Translations under genes and position numbers: made by a program | Shown here: positions 1-8,846 of the stretch, in pieces | Position numbering within the stretch: the first letter of the stretch is position 1 | Layout: each line of letters begins with the position of its first letter | Origin: Streptomyces sp. YIM 130001 | GTDB lineage: Bacteria > Actinomycetota > Actinomycetes > Streptomycetales > Streptomycetaceae | Reading direction: 5' to 3' | Assembly: GCF_003574445.1 (NCBI RefSeq) | Contig: NZ_KZ984573.1 | Location: 1 to 64,000, forward strand | Length of the DNA stretch: 64,000 bases | The notes under the pieces: model-generated | Databases searched by the model: none | What the model saw: only the letters and a program-made list of their open reading frames with translations | Told to the model about the DNA's origin: nothing

Positions 1-150
1 TAAGCGGACGGTCCTTTTCGGAGCGATCCGGGCTCACGAATCTTGGGTGATCGTTTCAAGCCTGAGGGACGGTTCGTCCCGGTCGGGCTGGGTGGGGCTA
101 TTACGACCTTGATCGTGGAGTGGAACGACCTCGCGCAGGGCCACACGACA

Positions 151-183
151 GAGGGGCTCCGGTCGATCCAACCGGGGCCCCTC
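151..183 (-). terminator. Hairpin terminator after the first gene
   Basis: A 13-bp inverted repeat (151-163 with 171-183, one G-T pair, 7-nt loop) lies 33 bases beyond the stop codon of the minus-strand gene ending at 216. There is no T run, as is common for Streptomyces terminators. Bases 1-150 hold no gene that I can support. Confidence 0.6.
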
Positions 184-215
184 GCCGCGTGCTGTGCGGT
201 CTCCCGCCGCCCACG

Positions 216-1196
216 TCACTTCTTGACGCGGACCTCCTTGCGGACCTTCGCCGTGGTCTCGGCAACGTCCGCCGGGTCGGCGATCTTCTCGGCGGCCAGG
301 TCGGCGAAGTCGAGCGGGAGGACGAGGCCCACGGTGCTCTTGTCGCCCCAGGCGCAGAAGCTCATCGTCATCGACTTCGGTTCACCCGTGGAAGCCTGGG
401 GGTTTTCCATCTTTGCCTGCTGGCACTTGAGTACGGCTCCATCGAGAGAAGCAGGCTCGTATGCCTTGGGCTCACCGACCAGATTGATGTCCTGCCCCGT
501 AGTGCTCTTCTGCGACTCCGACTTCATGCTGGCGAACAGCGCGTCGACCGTCTTCTCCGGGTTATCGACCTTGCCGTAGACACCGCCGACGCTCAGCAGG
601 CGCTGTGTCATCGGATTGTTCTTGTCGCCAGCCTTGTAGGTGGCGCTGACACTTGTGGGGTCGGTGACGCCCCACTCGTCAGCCTTCCTCATGTCGTTCG
701 TGTCCGCCGGGCCGCCACTGCTGTTCCCCGATTCGTCCTTCTTGTACTCGCCGAGCAGGGTCGTAGGCATCGTCAACTTGTGCGGGCCGTCGTCCTTGAT
801 GCCGCCGCCGTCGCCACCGCTGCCGCTGCTGACGTTCTTGCCGTCGTCGTCACCGCCGGACGTCGCGAAGTAGACGCCGCCGCCGATCAGGGCGACGGCG
901 ACCACCGCGGCCGCCACGATGAGGCCGGTCTTCTTGCCGCCGCCACCGCCCTGCGGGGGCGGCTGGACCTGGCCGTAGGGGTCTTGGCCGTAGGGCTGCT
1001 GGGGCTGTTGGCCGTACGGACCAGGCTGCTGAGGCTGGGCGTAGCCGCCCTGCTGCGGGGCACCCTGCGGCGGCTGCTGCGGGTAACCGTAGCCGGGCTG
1101 GGGTGCCTGCGGCTGCTGGCCGTAGGGGCCCGGCTGGCCGTAGGGGCCGGGCTGCTGGGGCTGGCCGCCGTACGGGCCCGGCTGGTTGTAACTCAT
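216..1196 (-). CDS. Pro/Gln/Gly/Tyr-rich single-pass membrane protein
   Basis: A 326-residue protein of unknown function. Residues 1-85 are a disordered cytoplasmic head made of Gln-Pro-Gly-Pro-Tyr-Gly repeats. A basic pair and one membrane helix (about residues 88-110, TGLIVAAAVVAVALIGGGVY) follow, then an extracytoplasmic domain of about 210 residues with two Cys that could pair. The ATG at 1196 follows GGAGGGG at a normal distance; a longer reading frame opens at 1259 but lacks such a site. Many Streptomyces genes share this head-helix-domain plan, often as paralogues. It is divergent from valS, so the two may share the 138-bp promoter region. No function can be assigned from sequence alone. 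Confidence 0.85.
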   Translation of the reverse strand: MSYNQPGPYGGQPQQPGPYGQPGPYGQQPQAPQPGYGYPQQPPQGAPQQGGYAQPQQPGPYGQQPQQPYGQDPYGQVQPPPQGGGGGKKTGLIVAAAVVAVALIGGGVYFATSGGDDDGKNVSSGSGGDGGGIKDDGPHKLTMPTTLLGEYKKDESGNSSGGPADTNDMRKADEWGVTDPTSVSATYKAGDKNNPMTQRLLSVGGVYGKVDNPEKTVDALFASMKSESQKSTTGQDINLVGEPKAYEPASLDGAVLKCQQAKMENPQASTGEPKSMTMSFCAWGDKSTVGLVLPLDFADLAAEKIADPADVAETTAKVRKEVRVKK

Positions 1197-1321
1197 TGCG
1201 TGGGTTCCCCTCCGAACGCTTATGTCGTCCGAACATCCTGGCGGAAGAAGACGCGGCACGGAGCAGCGGGGGTCACACCGTTACCGAAGAATCTGGTTTC
1301 GGTACGGGACCGTGACGCCTC

Positions 1322-1327
1322 TAAACT
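1322..1327 (+). promoter_or_regulatory. -10 box of valS, leaderless
   Basis: TAAACT ends 7 nt before the GTG of valS, so transcription should begin at or next to the start codon. No SD sequence precedes the GTG. This argues against a T-box leader for this tRNA synthetase gene. Confidence 0.6.
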
Positions 1328-1334
1328 GTCCTGC

Positions 1335-3956
1335 GTGACCGAGAACTCAGCGTTTCAGCCAGCGTCCGACCCCGAACTGCCGAAGACTTATGCTCCGGCC
1401 GATGTAGAGGGGCCGCTCTACGAGCGCTGGGTAGAACGCGGGTACTTCGAGGCCGACGCGAAGAGCGACAAGCCGCCGTACACCATCGTCATTCCGCCGC
1501 CGAACGTCACCGGCAGCCTGCACCTGGGCCACGCCTTCGAGCACACGCTGATCGACGCCCTGACCCGCCGCAAGCGCATGCAGGGCTACGAGACGCTGTG
1601 GCAGCCGGGCATGGACCACGCGGGCATCGCCACGCAGAACGTCGTGGAGCGCGAGCTCGCCAAGGAGGGCAAGTCCCGCCACGACCTCGGCCGTGAGGCT
1701 TTCGTCGAGCGTGTGTGGCAGTGGAAGGCCGAGTCCGGTGGCCAGATCGCCGGCCAGATGCGGCGCCTGGGTACCGGCGTCGCCTGGAGCCGTGACCGGT
1801 TCACGATGGACGAGGGCCTGTCCAGGGCGGTCCAGACCGTCTTCAAGAGGATGTTCGACGACGGTCTGATCTACCAGGCCGAGCGCATCATCAACTGGTG
1901 CCCGCGCTGCCTGACCGCGATCTCGGACATCGAGGTCGACTACCAGGACGACGACGGCGAGCTCGTCTCGATCAAGTACGGCGAGGGTGACGAGACGCTC
2001 GTCGTCGCGACCACGCGAGCCGAGACGATGCTCGGTGACACCGCCGTCGCCGTCCACCCGGACGACGAGCGGTACGCCCACCTCCTCGGCAAGCGGATCA
2101 AGCTGCCGCTCACCGGCCGCACGATCCCGGTCGTCGCGGACAAGCACGTCGACCCGGAGTTCGGCACGGGCGCGGTCAAGGTGACGCCTGCGCACGACCC
2201 GAACGACTTCGCGATCGGCCGGCGCCACGACCTGGAATCGATCGAGGTGCTCGACGAGCGCGGCGTCATCACGGTCCACGGCCCCTTCGAGGGACTCGAC
2301 CGTTTCGAGGCCCGGTCCGCGATCGTCGCCGCCCTGCGCGCGGACGGCCGGATCGTCGCCGAGAAGCGGCCGTACGTCCACTCCGTCGGCCACTGCTCCC
2401 GCTGCAAGACCACGCTGGAGCCGCGTCTGTCCCTGCAGTGGTGGGTCAAGGTCGAGACCGTCGCCAAGGCCGCCGGTGACGCGGTCCGCGACGGCCGCGT
2501 CGAGATCCACCCCGGCGACATGGCGCAGCGGTACTTCGACTGGGTCGACAACCTCAACGACTGGTGCATCTCGCGTCAGCTCTGGTGGGGCCACCGCATC
2601 CCGGTCTGGCACGGGCCGAACGGCGAGAAGGTGTGCGTCGGCCCGGACGAGCAGCCGCCGAGTGGCGAGGGCTGGTCGCAGGACACCGACGTCCTCGACA
2701 CCTGGTTCTCCTCCGGCCTGTGGCCGTTCTCCACGCTCGGCTGGCCCGAGCGGACCGAGAGCCTCGAGAAGTTCTATCCGAACTCCGTCCTCGTCACCGG
2801 CTACGACCTGATGTTCTTCTGGATCGCCCGGATGATGATGTTCGGCCTGTACGCGATGGACGATGCCCCGCCGTTCCGCACCATCGTCCTGCACGGCATG
2901 GTGCGCGACGAGCACGGCAAGAAGATGTCCAAGACCTTCGGGAACGTGATCAACCCGCTGGACTGGATGGACAAGTACGGCTCCGACGCCCTGCGCTTCA
3001 CCCTCGCGCGCGGCGCCAACCCGGGCACCGACGTCCCGGTCGGCGAGGACTGGGTCCAGGCCTCGCGCAACTTCGCCAACAAGATCTGGAACGCCACCCG
3101 CTTCGCCCTGATGAACGGCGCCACGGCCGAGGGTGAACTCCCGCCCGCCGAGCGCCTGTCGGCGACGAACCGGTGGATCCTGTCCCGGCTCGGCGAGGTC
3201 GTCGAGGAGGTCGACCGGCTCTACGAGGACTACCAGTTCGCGAAGCTCAGCGAGGCGCTGTACCACTTCGCCTGGGACGAGGTCTTCGACTGGTACGTCG
3301 AACTGACCAAGACGACGTTCCAGGCGGGCGGTCAGGAGGCCGAGGACACCAAGCGCGTCCTCGGCGAGGTCCTGGACGTCACGCTCAAGCTCCTGCACCC
3401 GATCGTCCCGTTCGTCACCGAGACACTGTGGACGACGCTCACCGGCAACGAATCCTTGGTCGTCGCCGAGTGGCCGAAGGACAGCGGCTTCCGCGACGAA
3501 GCGGCCGAGCGCGAGATCGAGACGCTGCAGCAGGTCATCACCGAGGTCCGGCGGTTCCGCTCCGACCAGGGCCTGCAGCCCGGCCAGAAGGTCCCGGCCC
3601 GACTCGACCTGAGTGGCACCGCGCTCGCCGCGCACGAGGCCGCCATCCGCCAGCTGCTGCGGCTGCAGCCCGAGGGCGAGGGCTTCCACGCCACGGCCAC
3701 CCTGCCCGTCTCGGGCGCCACGGTCTCCCTCGACCTGTCCGGCACGATCGACGTGGACGCCGAGCGCAAGCGTCTGACGAAGGACCTGGGCGCCGCCGAG
3801 AAGGAGAAGGCGCAGGCCACCGCGAAGCTGGGGAACGAGGCCTTCCTGGCCAAGGCCCCCGACCACGTCGTCGACAAGATCAAGGGCCGCCTCGCAAAGG
3901 CCGACGAGGACATCGAGCGGATCGCCCGCCAGCTGGAGAGTCTCCCGGGAGCCTGA
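1335..3956 (+). CDS. valS: Valyl-tRNA synthetase
   Basis: Class I synthetase that charges tRNA-Val in the cytosol; 873 residues, normal for the family. The HIGH motif is HLGH at residues 63-66 after PPPNVTG, the editing domain (CP1, with TTRAETMLGDTAV) follows, the KMSKS loop is KMSKT at 530-534, and the C-terminus is a charged coiled-coil arm typical of ValS. The start is the GTG at 1335: it gives the family N-terminus and sits just after a -10 box. The frame stays open upstream to 120, but that stretch is antisense to the preceding gene and is not coding. It is convergent with the next gene across a strong hairpin. Confidence 0.97.
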   Translation: MTENSAFQPASDPELPKTYAPADVEGPLYERWVERGYFEADAKSDKPPYTIVIPPPNVTGSLHLGHAFEHTLIDALTRRKRMQGYETLWQPGMDHAGIATQNVVERELAKEGKSRHDLGREAFVERVWQWKAESGGQIAGQMRRLGTGVAWSRDRFTMDEGLSRAVQTVFKRMFDDGLIYQAERIINWCPRCLTAISDIEVDYQDDDGELVSIKYGEGDETLVVATTRAETMLGDTAVAVHPDDERYAHLLGKRIKLPLTGRTIPVVADKHVDPEFGTGAVKVTPAHDPNDFAIGRRHDLESIEVLDERGVITVHGPFEGLDRFEARSAIVAALRADGRIVAEKRPYVHSVGHCSRCKTTLEPRLSLQWWVKVETVAKAAGDAVRDGRVEIHPGDMAQRYFDWVDNLNDWCISRQLWWGHRIPVWHGPNGEKVCVGPDEQPPSGEGWSQDTDVLDTWFSSGLWPFSTLGWPERTESLEKFYPNSVLVTGYDLMFFWIARMMMFGLYAMDDAPPFRTIVLHGMVRDEHGKKMSKTFGNVINPLDWMDKYGSDALRFTLARGANPGTDVPVGEDWVQASRNFANKIWNATRFALMNGATAEGELPPAERLSATNRWILSRLGEVVEEVDRLYEDYQFAKLSEALYHFAWDEVFDWYVELTKTTFQAGGQEAEDTKRVLGEVLDVTLKLLHPIVPFVTETLWTTLTGNESLVVAEWPKDSGFRDEAAEREIETLQQVITEVRRFRSDQGLQPGQKVPARLDLSGTALAAHEAAIRQLLRLQPEGEGFHATATLPVSGATVSLDLSGTIDVDAERKRLTKDLGAAEKEKAQATAKLGNEAFLAKAPDHVVDKIKGRLAKADEDIERIARQLESLPGA

Positions 3957-3973
3957 CCGCACACCGGCACGAC

Positions 3974-4021
3974 GATCGGGCGCCCTGCCGTCTCCACCGG
4001 GAGACGGCAGGGCGCCCGATC
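3974..4021. terminator. Bidirectional hairpin between valS and the next gene
   Basis: A perfect 22-bp inverted repeat (3974-3995 with 4000-4021) with an ACCG loop lies between two convergent stop codons. It can terminate transcripts from both sides. Confidence 0.9.
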
Positions 4022-4029
4022 TTGTCCGC

Positions 4030-4713
4030 TCAGGTCCGGGCGGGTGCGGGTGCGGGGGTGATCGGGCCGGACGGCGCGGGCACCTGGGTCAGCGGACTCC
4101 CGGGCGCCACCGGCCGCAGGTCGAGCCCGAGCCGCGCCAACTCCGCCTCGGCGAGCGCGTCCAGGGTGTCCGGATCGCCCTCCCGCCAGCCCTCGGCGAG
4201 GCTGCCCGGCGTGCTGTCGGGCAGCGCGGTGGCGGCACGGGCCACCTCGTCGAGCGGGCGCATCAGGGAGCGCAGGGCGAGCAGTTCACGTCCGTCCTCG
4301 CAGCCGGCCAGCTCGTACGCGGCCGCCGCCTGACGGATCCAGCGCAGCCGCCTCGGCAGCCAGACGGCGAGCAGGAGCCCGGCCGGCACGAGGAACACGA
4401 GCCCGGCACTCGCCGCCGCCGCGACATCGACGAGGAGCCCGTCGCCGCGTCCCACGAGCCGTCCGCCCGCCGCGGCCGCGCCGCGCAGCGCGTCCTGGAG
4501 CCGCTCACCGAAGAACGGCACGTTCGACGCCGCCTCCACGGCCCGGCCCGGCCACGAGTCGCCGACGGCCGCACCTCCGCCCGGCCGGGCGAGCAGATGG
4601 ACGAGACGGTGGGCGCCGACCGCGAGTGCGGCCCACAGGGCCACCCACAGCAGCATGGAGGTGTCGCCGACGAGCTGCCGCGTGCGTCGGCCGGGGTGCT
4701 GGGCGTACCACAT
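4030..4713 (-). CDS. Two-helix membrane protein of unknown function
   Basis: A 227-residue protein. A hydrophobic helix at about residues 20-41 (LLWVALWAALAVGAHRLVHLL) and another at about 97-121 (AAAASAGLVFLVPAGLLLAVWL) flank a Gly/Ala-rich segment. The C-terminal half is helical and acidic and ends in a Pro/Ala tail. I do not recognise a known family beyond Streptomyces hypothetical proteins. The ATG at 4713 has only a weak SD. It is transcribed away from folC, and the 178-bp gap between them should hold both promoters. Confidence 0.75.
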   Translation of the reverse strand: MWYAQHPGRRTRQLVGDTSMLLWVALWAALAVGAHRLVHLLARPGGGAAVGDSWPGRAVEAASNVPFFGERLQDALRGAAAAGGRLVGRGDGLLVDVAAAASAGLVFLVPAGLLLAVWLPRRLRWIRQAAAAYELAGCEDGRELLALRSLMRPLDEVARAATALPDSTPGSLAEGWREGDPDTLDALAEAELARLGLDLRPVAPGSPLTQVPAPSGPITPAPAPART

Positions 4714-4878
4714 GCCCGCATTGGACCGCCGGGAGAGGCCTGTTCACCGGCCTGCCTCGCCGACAAGGGCCGTTGATCACTCAAGAATCACTCAATAAGG
4801 TCAGATACTCCGGTCCCTCTGCCTGACCGGCGGCGAGGGAGGCGGGCGGGCAGCGGGAGATCGGACGCCGTACGTCCG

Positions 4879-4884
4879 TAGACT
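4879..4884 (+). promoter_or_regulatory. -10 box of folC, leaderless
   Basis: TAGACT ends 7 nt before the GTG start of folC and no SD is present, so the transcript is probably leaderless. Confidence 0.6.
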
Positions 4885-4891
4885 GGCCGAC

Positions 4892-6442
4892 GTGAGTGAC
4901 CTCCCCCCGCACGACAGCCCGCACGACGGCGGATCCGACGACCACGACGGCCCCGGCGGCGCGTCTCCCGACGAGTTCGACGAGATCGTCGGCGAGGCCA
5001 CCGACCGCGACCCCGACCTTGCGGTGATCGAGGCAGGCAGCCGCACCCTGCGCACCCAGGGCGGCCGGCCCTCCGGGGACATCCCGGCCCGCCCCGAGGA
5101 CCCGGAGGTGGACGCGGCCCTGCGCGCCGTGGAGGCCGACCTCGCCACCCGCTGGGGCGAGACCAAGCTCGAGCCCTCGGTGACCCGTATCGCCGCGTTG
5201 ATGGACGTCCTCGGCGACCCCCAGCGCACGTACCCGTCGATCCACATCACCGGGACCAACGGCAAGACGAGCACGGCCCGCATGATCGAGGCGCTGCTCG
5301 GCGCCTTCGAGCTGCGCACCGGCCGGTACACCTCGCCGCACGTCCAGTCGATCACCGAGCGGATCAGCCTGGACGGCGAACCGATCAGCGCCGAGCGCTT
5401 CATCGAGGCGTACGAGGACATCAGGCCGTACGTGGAGATGGTGGACGGACAGCAGCCGTACCGTCTGTCGTTCTTCGAGGTCCTCACGGGCATGGCGTAC
5501 GCGGCCTTCGCCGACGCCCCGGCCGATGTGGCGGTCGTCGAGGTCGGCATGGGCGGCAGCTGGGACGCGACCAATGTGATCGACGGCGACGTCGCCGTGG
5601 TCACCCCCATCGACCTCGACCACACCGACCGGCTCGGCGACACCCCCGCCGCGATCGCCGAGGAGAAGGGCGGTGTCATCAAGCAGGACGCCACGGTGAT
5701 CCTGGCCCAGCAGCCGGTCGACGCGGCCCAGGTCCTGCTCAAGAAGGCCGTCGAGGTCAACGCCACGGTGGCCCGCGAGGGCATGGAGTTCGGCGTCGTC
5801 TCCCGACAGGTCGCCGTCGGCGGCCAGTTGATGACGCTGCGCGGACTCGGCGGAGAGTACGAAGGCGTCTTCCTCCCCCTGCACGGCGCCTACCAGGCGC
5901 ACAACGCGGCGGTGGCGCTCGCCGCCGTCGAGGCGTTCTTCGGCGTCGGGGAGCAGCGCCCCGAGCCGCTCGACATCGACACCGTCCGGCAGGCCTTCGC
6001 GGCGGTCGTCTCACCAGGCCGCCTCGAGGTGGTGCGCCGCTCGCCGACCGTGGTCCTGGACGCCGCGCACAACCCGGCCGGCGCACGCGCCACCGCGGCG
6101 GCCATCGGCGAGGTCTTCGACTTCAGCCGGCTCATCGGCGTGGTGGGTGCCAGTGACGGCAAGGACGTACGCGGACTGCTCGAGGCGTTCGAGCCGATCC
6201 TCACGGAGGTCGTCGTCACGCAGAACTCGAGCGGCCGCGCGATGGACGTGGACGCCTTGGCCGCACTCGCCGTCGAGGTGTTCGGCGACGACCGGGTACA
6301 GGTCGAGCCGAGGCTCGACGACGCTCTCGAGGCTGCCGTTACCCTGTCCGAGGAAGAAGGCGAATACGCGGGCGGCGGCGTACTGGTCACCGGTTCCGTC
6401 ATCACGGTCGGCGAGGCCCGGCTGCTCCTGGGGAGGGGCTGA
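4892..6442 (+). CDS. folC: Folylpolyglutamate synthase / dihydrofolate synthase
   Basis: Adds glutamate to dihydropteroate and folates in the cytosol. The ATP-binding loop is GTNGKTS at residues 121-127, and the Mur-ligase-like signatures VVEVGMGGSWDATN, DLDHTDRLG and VLDAAHNPAGA are all present. At 516 residues it is longer than the E. coli enzyme because of a 75-residue acidic, His/Asp-rich N-terminal extension, seen in other Streptomyces homologues as far as I recall. It is the first gene of a folC-DUF4233-ndk run. The GTG start is supported by the adjacent -10 box. Confidence 0.95.
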   Translation: MSDLPPHDSPHDGGSDDHDGPGGASPDEFDEIVGEATDRDPDLAVIEAGSRTLRTQGGRPSGDIPARPEDPEVDAALRAVEADLATRWGETKLEPSVTRIAALMDVLGDPQRTYPSIHITGTNGKTSTARMIEALLGAFELRTGRYTSPHVQSITERISLDGEPISAERFIEAYEDIRPYVEMVDGQQPYRLSFFEVLTGMAYAAFADAPADVAVVEVGMGGSWDATNVIDGDVAVVTPIDLDHTDRLGDTPAAIAEEKGGVIKQDATVILAQQPVDAAQVLLKKAVEVNATVAREGMEFGVVSRQVAVGGQLMTLRGLGGEYEGVFLPLHGAYQAHNAAVALAAVEAFFGVGEQRPEPLDIDTVRQAFAAVVSPGRLEVVRRSPTVVLDAAHNPAGARATAAAIGEVFDFSRLIGVVGASDGKDVRGLLEAFEPILTEVVVTQNSSGRAMDVDALAALAVEVFGDDRVQVEPRLDDALEAAVTLSEEEGEYAGGGVLVTGSVITVGEARLLLGRG

Positions 6443-6447
6443 ATTTC

Positions 6448-6813
6448 ATGCGTACGCTCTGTGCGGCCACCCTGATCGGCGAATTCTTCGTGATCGGGTT
6501 CGCGGGTCTTGTGGCCATGAAGGATCCGGACCTCTCCATGGCCACGGTGTGGACGGTCTCCGGCGTAGCGATGTTCCTCTGCATCCTGCTCTGCGGAATG
6601 ATCACCCGGCCCGGCGGGATTCATCTCGGCTGGGCACTGCAGGCCGGACTCGTGGTCAGTGGATTCGTGGTGCCGACGATGTTCTTCCTGGGCGCCTGCT
6701 TTGCCGCCCTGTGGTGGGCCTCGGTGTATTTCGGCCGCAAGGTGGACGAGGCCAAGGCCCGCTTCGCGGAGCGGGCGGAGGCGGCGGCGGAACCCGAAGG
6801 TAACGCGGCGTAG
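6448..6813 (+). CDS. DUF4233 membrane protein
   Basis: A 121-residue protein with four predicted membrane helices (starting near residues 5, 30, 54 and 74) and a charged Ala/Glu tail. It belongs to the actinobacterial DUF4233 group, which usually lies between folC and ndk as it does here. It starts 5 bp after folC with GGAGGGG upstream and so is in the same transcript. The function is unknown; the fixed position suggests only a possible link to nucleotide or folate metabolism. Confidence 0.85.
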   Translation: MRTLCAATLIGEFFVIGFAGLVAMKDPDLSMATVWTVSGVAMFLCILLCGMITRPGGIHLGWALQAGLVVSGFVVPTMFFLGACFAALWWASVYFGRKVDEAKARFAERAEAAAEPEGNAA

Positions 6814-6832
6814 CCGTCCCGGGTATCGTCAC

Positions 6833-6861
6833 AGGGCGTGTCTCCGGGGGAGACACGCCCT
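6833..6861 (+). terminator. Hairpin between the DUF4233 gene and ndk
   Basis: A perfect 13-bp inverted repeat (6833-6845 with 6849-6861, GGG loop) without a T run. It sits 20 bp after the DUF4233 stop codon and 40 bp before the ndk ATG, so it may end or attenuate the folC transcript ahead of ndk. Confidence 0.7.
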
Positions 6862-6900
6862 GTTCCCACGAGTCCCACGCACCACGCTTTGGAGTCGCAC

Positions 6901-7314
6901 ATGAGCCAGCGCACCCTCGTCCTGCTGAAGCCCGATGCCGTACGCCGCGGTCTGATCGGCGAGATCGTCGGCCGTATCGAGCGCAAGGCCGAATGGACGA
7001 TTCAAGCGCTGGAACTGCGCACCCTGAGCCAGGAGACCCTGGAGCAGCACTACGGCGAGCACCAGGGCAAGCCGTTCTACGAGCCGCTCATGGAGTTCAT
7101 GGCCTCCGGTCCGGTCGTCGCACTCGTCGTCGACGGCGAGCGGGTCATCGAGGGTGTCCGCGCGCTCGCCGGTCCGACCGACCCGATCGCCGCCGCGCCC
7201 GGTTCGATCCGCGGTGACTTCGGCACCATCGTGCGGGAGAACCTGATCCACGCCTCGGACTCCGAGGAGTCCGCCGCGCGCGAGCTGAAGATTTTCTTCC
7301 CCGGGCTTTCCTGA
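6901..7314 (+). CDS. ndk: Nucleoside diphosphate kinase
   Basis: Transfers the gamma-phosphate between nucleoside tri- and diphosphates through a phosphohistidine. The protein has 137 residues, the family length. The N-terminal TLVLLKPDAVRRGLIGEI is typical and the active-site His lies in NLIHASDS near the C-terminus. The ATG at 6901 gives the canonical N-terminus; an in-frame upstream start at 6838 would begin inside the hairpin. It is the last gene of this block. Confidence 0.96.
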   Translation: MSQRTLVLLKPDAVRRGLIGEIVGRIERKAEWTIQALELRTLSQETLEQHYGEHQGKPFYEPLMEFMASGPVVALVVDGERVIEGVRALAGPTDPIAAAPGSIRGDFGTIVRENLIHASDSEESAARELKIFFPGLS

Positions 7315-7641
7315 TCTCCGGCGAACTGTCGTGCAGGCGCGAGCTCTCCGCTGAGCCGCCTTCTTGAGGCATCGTCAGAAATGCCTGGCCCGTGACCTGG
7401 GGTGGCCGTGGACTCCGCGGCACCCCCAGGCCACGCGCATATGCAGGCCGATCGGGGGAACGCATCCTTCCGTCGGCTCGTCCCCATTAGCGGGGCGGCG
7501 AATCATCTGCTGACAATGGCGGAGACCCTCGCGCCGTGTCCGTGCAGGCGAGACTACGATGTACACCTCACGCCACTGTGCTCGAACTCGCCGACCTAAC
7601 CAGCCATCAAACGCTCCACTTGGGAAGGCCAGACGCTCCTG
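7315..7641 (+). promoter_or_regulatory. ndk-mreB intergenic region: hairpin and mreB promoter region
   Basis: The 327 bases hold no gene I can support. An imperfect hairpin at 7396-7430 (CCTGGGGTG with CACCCCCAGG) could terminate ndk. A possible -10 box for mreB is TACGAT at 7555-7560, which would leave a leader of about 75 nt. The assignment is by eye only. Confidence 0.35.
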
Positions 7642-8673
7642 ATGGGAACCAACATGTCGTTCATCGGCCGTGACATGGCTGTCGACCTCGGGACCGCGAA
7701 CACGCTCGTGTACGTCAGAGGGCGAGGCATCGTACTCAACGAGCCGTCGGTCGTGGCAGTGAACACGAACACGGGTGGGATCCTCGCGGTCGGCGCCGAG
7801 GCCAAGAAGATGATCGGCCGCACCCCTGGCAACATCGTGGCGGTCCGCCCGCTGAAGGACGGCGTCATCGCCGACTTCGAGATCACCGAGCGGATGCTCC
7901 GCTACTTCATCCTCAAGGTCCACAAGCGCCGTTACCTCGCGCGCCCCCGCGTCGTCGTCTGCGTACCGTCCGGCATCACGGGTGTCGAGCGCCGCGCGGT
8001 CATCGAGGCCACCACGCAGGCAGGCGCCCGCCAGGTCCACATCATCGAGGAGCCCATGGCGGCCGCCATCGGTTCCGGTCTCCCGGTCCACGAGGCCACC
8101 GGCAACATGGTCGTGGACATCGGCGGCGGTACCACCGAGGTCGCCGTGATCTCCCTCGGAGGAATCGTCACGGCACAGTCGATCCGCGTCGCCGGCGACG
8201 AGCTGGACAACGCGATCATCCAGCACATCAAGAAGGAGTACTCGCTCCTCCTCGGCGAGCGCACCTCCGAGCAGATCAAGATCACCATCGGTTCCGCTTA
8301 CGACATGGACGCCGACGAGCACACCGAGATCCGCGGCCGCGACCTGGTCAGCGGACTGCCCAAGACCGTGGTCATCTCCGCCGCCGAGGTGCGCAAGGCC
8401 ATCGAGGAGCCGGTCAACGCGATCGTCGATGCGGTCAAGACCACCCTCGACAAGTGCCCGCCCGAGCTCTCCGGTGACGTGATGGACCGCGGCATCGTTC
8501 TCACGGGTGGCGGCGCCCTGTTGCGCGGCCTCGACGAGCGGCTGCGCCGCGAGACCGGCATGCCGATCCACATCGCCGAGGACCCGCTCGACTCCGTGGC
8601 GCTCGGATCAGGCAAGTGCGTGGAGGAGTTCGAGGCGCTGCAGCAGGTGCTCGACGCCTCGCCGCGCAGATGA
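7642..8673 (+). CDS. mreB: Actin-like cell-shape/spore-wall protein MreB
   Basis: Bacterial actin homologue that forms membrane-associated filaments. In Streptomyces it mainly serves spore wall synthesis rather than hyphal elongation (established for S. coelicolor). The 343 residues include the phosphate-1 loop DLGTANTLVY, the phosphate-2 loop DIGGGTTEVAV and the adenosine-binding TGGGALLRGL. An alternative ATG four codons downstream (7654, MSFIGRD) is equally compatible with the family. It heads the mreBCD-PBP2-rodA cluster and is separated from mreC by 173 bp containing a large inverted repeat. Confidence 0.96.
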   Translation: MGTNMSFIGRDMAVDLGTANTLVYVRGRGIVLNEPSVVAVNTNTGGILAVGAEAKKMIGRTPGNIVAVRPLKDGVIADFEITERMLRYFILKVHKRRYLARPRVVVCVPSGITGVERRAVIEATTQAGARQVHIIEEPMAAAIGSGLPVHEATGNMVVDIGGGTTEVAVISLGGIVTAQSIRVAGDELDNAIIQHIKKEYSLLLGERTSEQIKITIGSAYDMDADEHTEIRGRDLVSGLPKTVVISAAEVRKAIEEPVNAIVDAVKTTLDKCPPELSGDVMDRGIVLTGGGALLRGLDERLRRETGMPIHIAEDPLDSVALGSGKCVEEFEALQQVLDASPRR

Positions 8674-8690
8674 CGGGGGACCGTCCCGGG

Positions 8691-8771
8691 TCCGCCGTAC
8701 GGATGCCTTTCCCCGCTTCGGCGGCCCTCGGGCCGCGGACCGGGGCGGAGGCTGCACCTCCGTACGGCGGA
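8691..8771 (+). promoter_or_regulatory. Large inverted repeat between mreB and mreC
   Basis: Arms TCCGCCGTACGGA (8691-8703) and TCCGTACGGCGGA (8759-8771) are perfect inverted copies. Their interior is also self-complementary (CCCCG with CGGGG, and GGCCCTCGGGCC). This can fold into a long stem and probably attenuates mreB transcripts before mreC. It would fit separate or reduced expression of mreCD. Confidence 0.6.
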
Positions 8772-8846
8772 TCGTTGATATAGAGACAACTCAACTGCAA
8801 CACAGGCAAGAACACCATTCCGACGAGGAAGGCACGGCCGCCGCAC

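Noticed and set aside
120..1334. In-frame 405-codon extension upstream of valS
   Set aside because: It is antisense to the gene at 216-1196 and lacks ValS homology; the GTG at 1335 gives the family N-terminus.
1197..1334. T-box riboswitch for valS
   Set aside because: The -10 box sits 7 nt before the start codon, which leaves no room for a leader RNA.
1347..3962. 871-codon frame antisense to valS
   Set aside because: Shadow frame; no start signal and no family resemblance.
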